Part shown: in pieces, positions 5,802 to 7,065 of the stretch
How the letters are laid out: every line of letters begins with the position of its first letter
Numbering within the stretch: the stretch's first letter is position 1
Translations under genes and position numbers: made by a program
From: Roseiarcus sp052147395
Lineage (GTDB): Bacteria > Pseudomonadota > Alphaproteobacteria > Rhizobiales > Beijerinckiaceae
Length of the DNA stretch: 7,065 nucleotides
Direction of reading: 5' to 3'
Assembly: GCA_052147395.1 (NCBI GenBank)
Contig: JBKQKS010000208.1
Location: forward strand, 1-7,065
Notes under the pieces: model-generated
The model's database searches: none
Told to the model about the DNA's origin: nothing
What the model saw: the letters and a program-made list of their open reading frames with translations, nothing else

Positions 5802-6440
5802 TCAGCGCGCTAAGAGGGTCGGCGCGACGCGCTTCTGCCAGCCGACGCGCTCGAGCTCGGGAACCTCGCTCGCCGTTTCCGGCCAGCCGACGCAGAGATA
5901 GCCGACGAAACGCCAGTCCGCGGAGACTTCGAGCCCGGCCGCGAGCGCCGCCGGATCGAGGATCGACACCCAGCCAACTCCCAGCCCGCGCGCACGGGCG
6001 GCGAGCCAAAACGTATGGATCGCGCAGACCGTGGAATAGCAACGCGTCTCCGGCATGGTGCGAGCGCCGAGGTTTTGGCCGAGCAACGTGCCCTCGTCGC
6101 AGAACGCGGCGAGATGCACCGGCGCCTCGCGCAAGCCCGCGAGCTTCAGCTCGGTATAGAGTTTTGCCCGTTCGCCCTGATAGTCCGCGAGCGCCTCGCG
6201 GTTGGCGGCCTCGAAATTGGCGATGACCGCGGCGCGCCGCGCGGGCGCCTCGACGCTGACGAACCGCGTCGGCTGGCAATTGCCGACCGAGGGCGCGTAG
6301 GCCGTGAACCCGATCAGTTCCGCGATCATGGCGGGCGCCACCGGATCGGTGCGGAAGCGGCGCACATCGCGCCGCCAGGCGAGCAGCGACTCGAACTCCT
6401 CCCGGAACGCGGCGCCGAACGCGGGCTCCCCGCTGGGCAT
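5802..6440 (-). CDS. bluB: 5,6-dimethylbenzimidazole synthase BluB
   Basis: BluB is a flavin-destroying nitroreductase-fold enzyme. It uses oxygen to convert reduced FMN to 5,6-dimethylbenzimidazole, the lower ligand of cobalamin. The 212 residues contain the family hallmarks RRDVRRFRTDP (23-33), APSVGNCQP (49-57), ELKLAGLREAPVHLAAFCD (97-115), ARTMPETRCYSTVCAIHTFW (126-145), GLGVGWVSILDP (152-163) and GYLCVGWPE (180-188). D25 and S159 lie where the catalytically important Asp and Ser of Sinorhizobium BluB (Asp32 and Ser167) are expected. Two residues in the flavin-side loop look unusual from memory: C55 and T58, where Ser and Trp are common. It begins 19 bases after the carbonic anhydrase stop and has a strong ribosome binding site. 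No cobalamin riboswitch is present in the short gap, so any B12 control must act at the operon promoter outside the window. No other cobalamin genes are in view. Confidence 0.93.
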   Translation of the reverse strand: MPSGEPAFGAAFREEFESLLAWRRDVRRFRTDPVAPAMIAELIGFTAYAPSVGNCQPTRFVSVEAPARRAAVIANFEAANREALADYQGERAKLYTELKLAGLREAPVHLAAFCDEGTLLGQNLGARTMPETRCYSTVCAIHTFWLAARARGLGVGWVSILDPAALAAGLEVSADWRFVGYLCVGWPETASEVPELERVGWQKRVAPTLLAR

Positions 6441-6446
6441 GACAGG

Positions 6447-6453
6447 ACCTCCC
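6447..6453 (-). promoter_or_regulatory. Strong Shine-Dalgarno sequence for bluB
   Basis: The minus strand reads GGGAGGT six bases before the ATG at 6440. This is the best ribosome binding site in the window and fixes the bluB start. It lies wholly within the 19-base gap after the carbonic anhydrase gene. Confidence 0.75.
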
Positions 6454-6459
6454 GGCGCC

Positions 6460-7053
6460 TCAGTCGATCGACTCGACCCCTTCGGGCGTCACCCGCGACA
6501 ATACGCCGGTATGGATGTCGAACAAGAACCCTTGCATAGCGAGCCGGCCCCGCGCGACCGCGTCGGCCACCCAGGGGAAGGTCATCAGGTTGGCGAGCGA
6601 CAGGCGCACGACGCCAGCCTCGACCTGCGAGAGCGTGGCGTTCGGCCCGCTCACCGCGGACTTGCCGATATCGACCCAGGCGGCGACGAAATCGCTCGCC
6701 TGCGGCGGCGGCCCGTAGAGGAGCGCGCGCACGCCGCCGCATTGCGCATGGCCGAGCACCACGAGGCGCGCAACTTTGAGCACCCGCACGCCGAACTCGA
6801 TCGCCGCCGAGGCGCCGTGATAACCCCCGGCCTCGGGCTGATAGGGAGGAACGAGCGCCGCGACATTGCGCAGCACGAACATCTCGCCCGGCACGGCGGC
6901 GAAAATCGTCTGCGGATCGACGCGCGAATCCGAGCAGGCGATCACCATGGTGTCCGGCGACTGGCCCCAATGGGCGAGCCCCTCGTAGCGCACGCGCTCC
7001 GCCGGCCAGATTTCGGCGCGAAATCTCTTGTAGCCGTCGAGCAGAACGTCCAT
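6460..7053 (-). CDS. Beta-class carbonic anhydrase
   Basis: This 197-residue enzyme would interconvert CO2 and bicarbonate with a zinc ion in the cytoplasm, supplying bicarbonate to carboxylases or balancing pH. The zinc ligands and catalytic pair of beta-carbonic anhydrases are all visible: C40, D42 and R44 in ACSDSRVDP, and H102 and C105 in VVLGHAQCGG. The conserved FVLRNVAALVPP (59-70) and GGYHGASAAIEFGVRVL (76-92) lie between them. The length is typical and the domain is complete. The ATG at 7053 has GGAGA at 7061-7065 on the minus strand, seven bases upstream, as ribosome binding site. It is the first gene seen in the minus-strand set with bluB and the DUF155 gene; any promoter or further upstream gene is beyond the right edge. 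No signal peptide is seen. Confidence 0.94.
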   Translation of the reverse strand: MDVLLDGYKRFRAEIWPAERVRYEGLAHWGQSPDTMVIACSDSRVDPQTIFAAVPGEMFVLRNVAALVPPYQPEAGGYHGASAAIEFGVRVLKVARLVVLGHAQCGGVRALLYGPPPQASDFVAAWVDIGKSAVSGPNATLSQVEAGVVRLSLANLMTFPWVADAVARGRLAMQGFLFDIHTGVLSRVTPEGVESID

Positions 7054-7060
7054 GGCGAGG

Positions 7061-7065
7061 TCTCC
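7061..7065 (-). promoter_or_regulatory. Shine-Dalgarno sequence for the carbonic anhydrase gene
   Basis: GGAGA on the minus strand ends seven bases before the ATG at 7053. It supports this start and shows that the gene is complete within the window. Confidence 0.6.

Noticed and set aside
5001..5813. 270-codon plus-strand frame opposite the DUF155 gene
   Set aside because: It is antisense to a gene with a family signature and membrane anchor, and its composition is typical of shadow frames.
4636..6279. 547-codon minus-strand frame covering parts of bluB and the DUF155 gene
   Set aside because: It is out of frame with both recognised proteins, Arg/Ala/Gly-rich, and has no domain signature. 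It shows GC-driven openness only.
6441..6459. Cobalamin riboswitch before bluB
   Set aside because: The gap is only 19 bases and is filled by a ribosome binding site. There is no room for the roughly 200-base structure.

Overview
The window is GC-rich (about two thirds G+C by eye) and reads like chromosomal DNA of an alphaproteobacterium, probably of the Hyphomicrobiales type. This rests on codon use, the fused hydantoinase/oxoprolinase, the BluB and DUF155 protein types, and the AT-poor intergenic regions. I cannot name the genus. No tRNA, rRNA, CRISPR array, insertion sequence or riboswitch was seen.

Layout. (1) Bases 1-81 look like a divergent intergenic region. A possible start codon of a minus-strand gene lies at the very edge. 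(2) 82-3678 (+) is one large gene for a fused HyuA-HyuB protein of the ATP-dependent 5-oxoprolinase/hydantoinase family. (3) 3703-4649 (+) is a compact type II toxin-antitoxin locus. It has an AT-rich operator-like region, a Phd/YefM-like antitoxin gene, a second tandem copy of that gene with its own operator-like motif, and a VapC-type PIN ribonuclease gene overlapping the second antitoxin by four bases. (4) 4680-4704 is a strong GC-rich inverted repeat. It is followed by a small gene (4729-4962, +) that resembles antitoxin-type partners of PIN toxins but has no toxin next to it. (5) 4971-7053 (-) is a tight three-gene set transcribed towards the small gene: beta-carbonic anhydrase, then bluB (5,6-dimethylbenzimidazole synthase, the lower ligand of vitamin B12), then a DUF155/RMD1-family protein with a C-terminal membrane anchor. 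Gaps of 19 and 12 bases suggest one transcript whose promoter lies beyond the right edge.

How the parts fit. The metabolic genes at both ends look like ordinary core or semi-core genes. The middle (about 3.7-4.96 kb) is the accessory part: a toxin-antitoxin module with a duplicated antitoxin, plus an orphan antitoxin-like gene. The most unusual signal is the 285-bp tandem duplication. It carries both the antitoxin gene and its upstream motif at identical spacing, but not the toxin. I see no clearly new multi-gene system.
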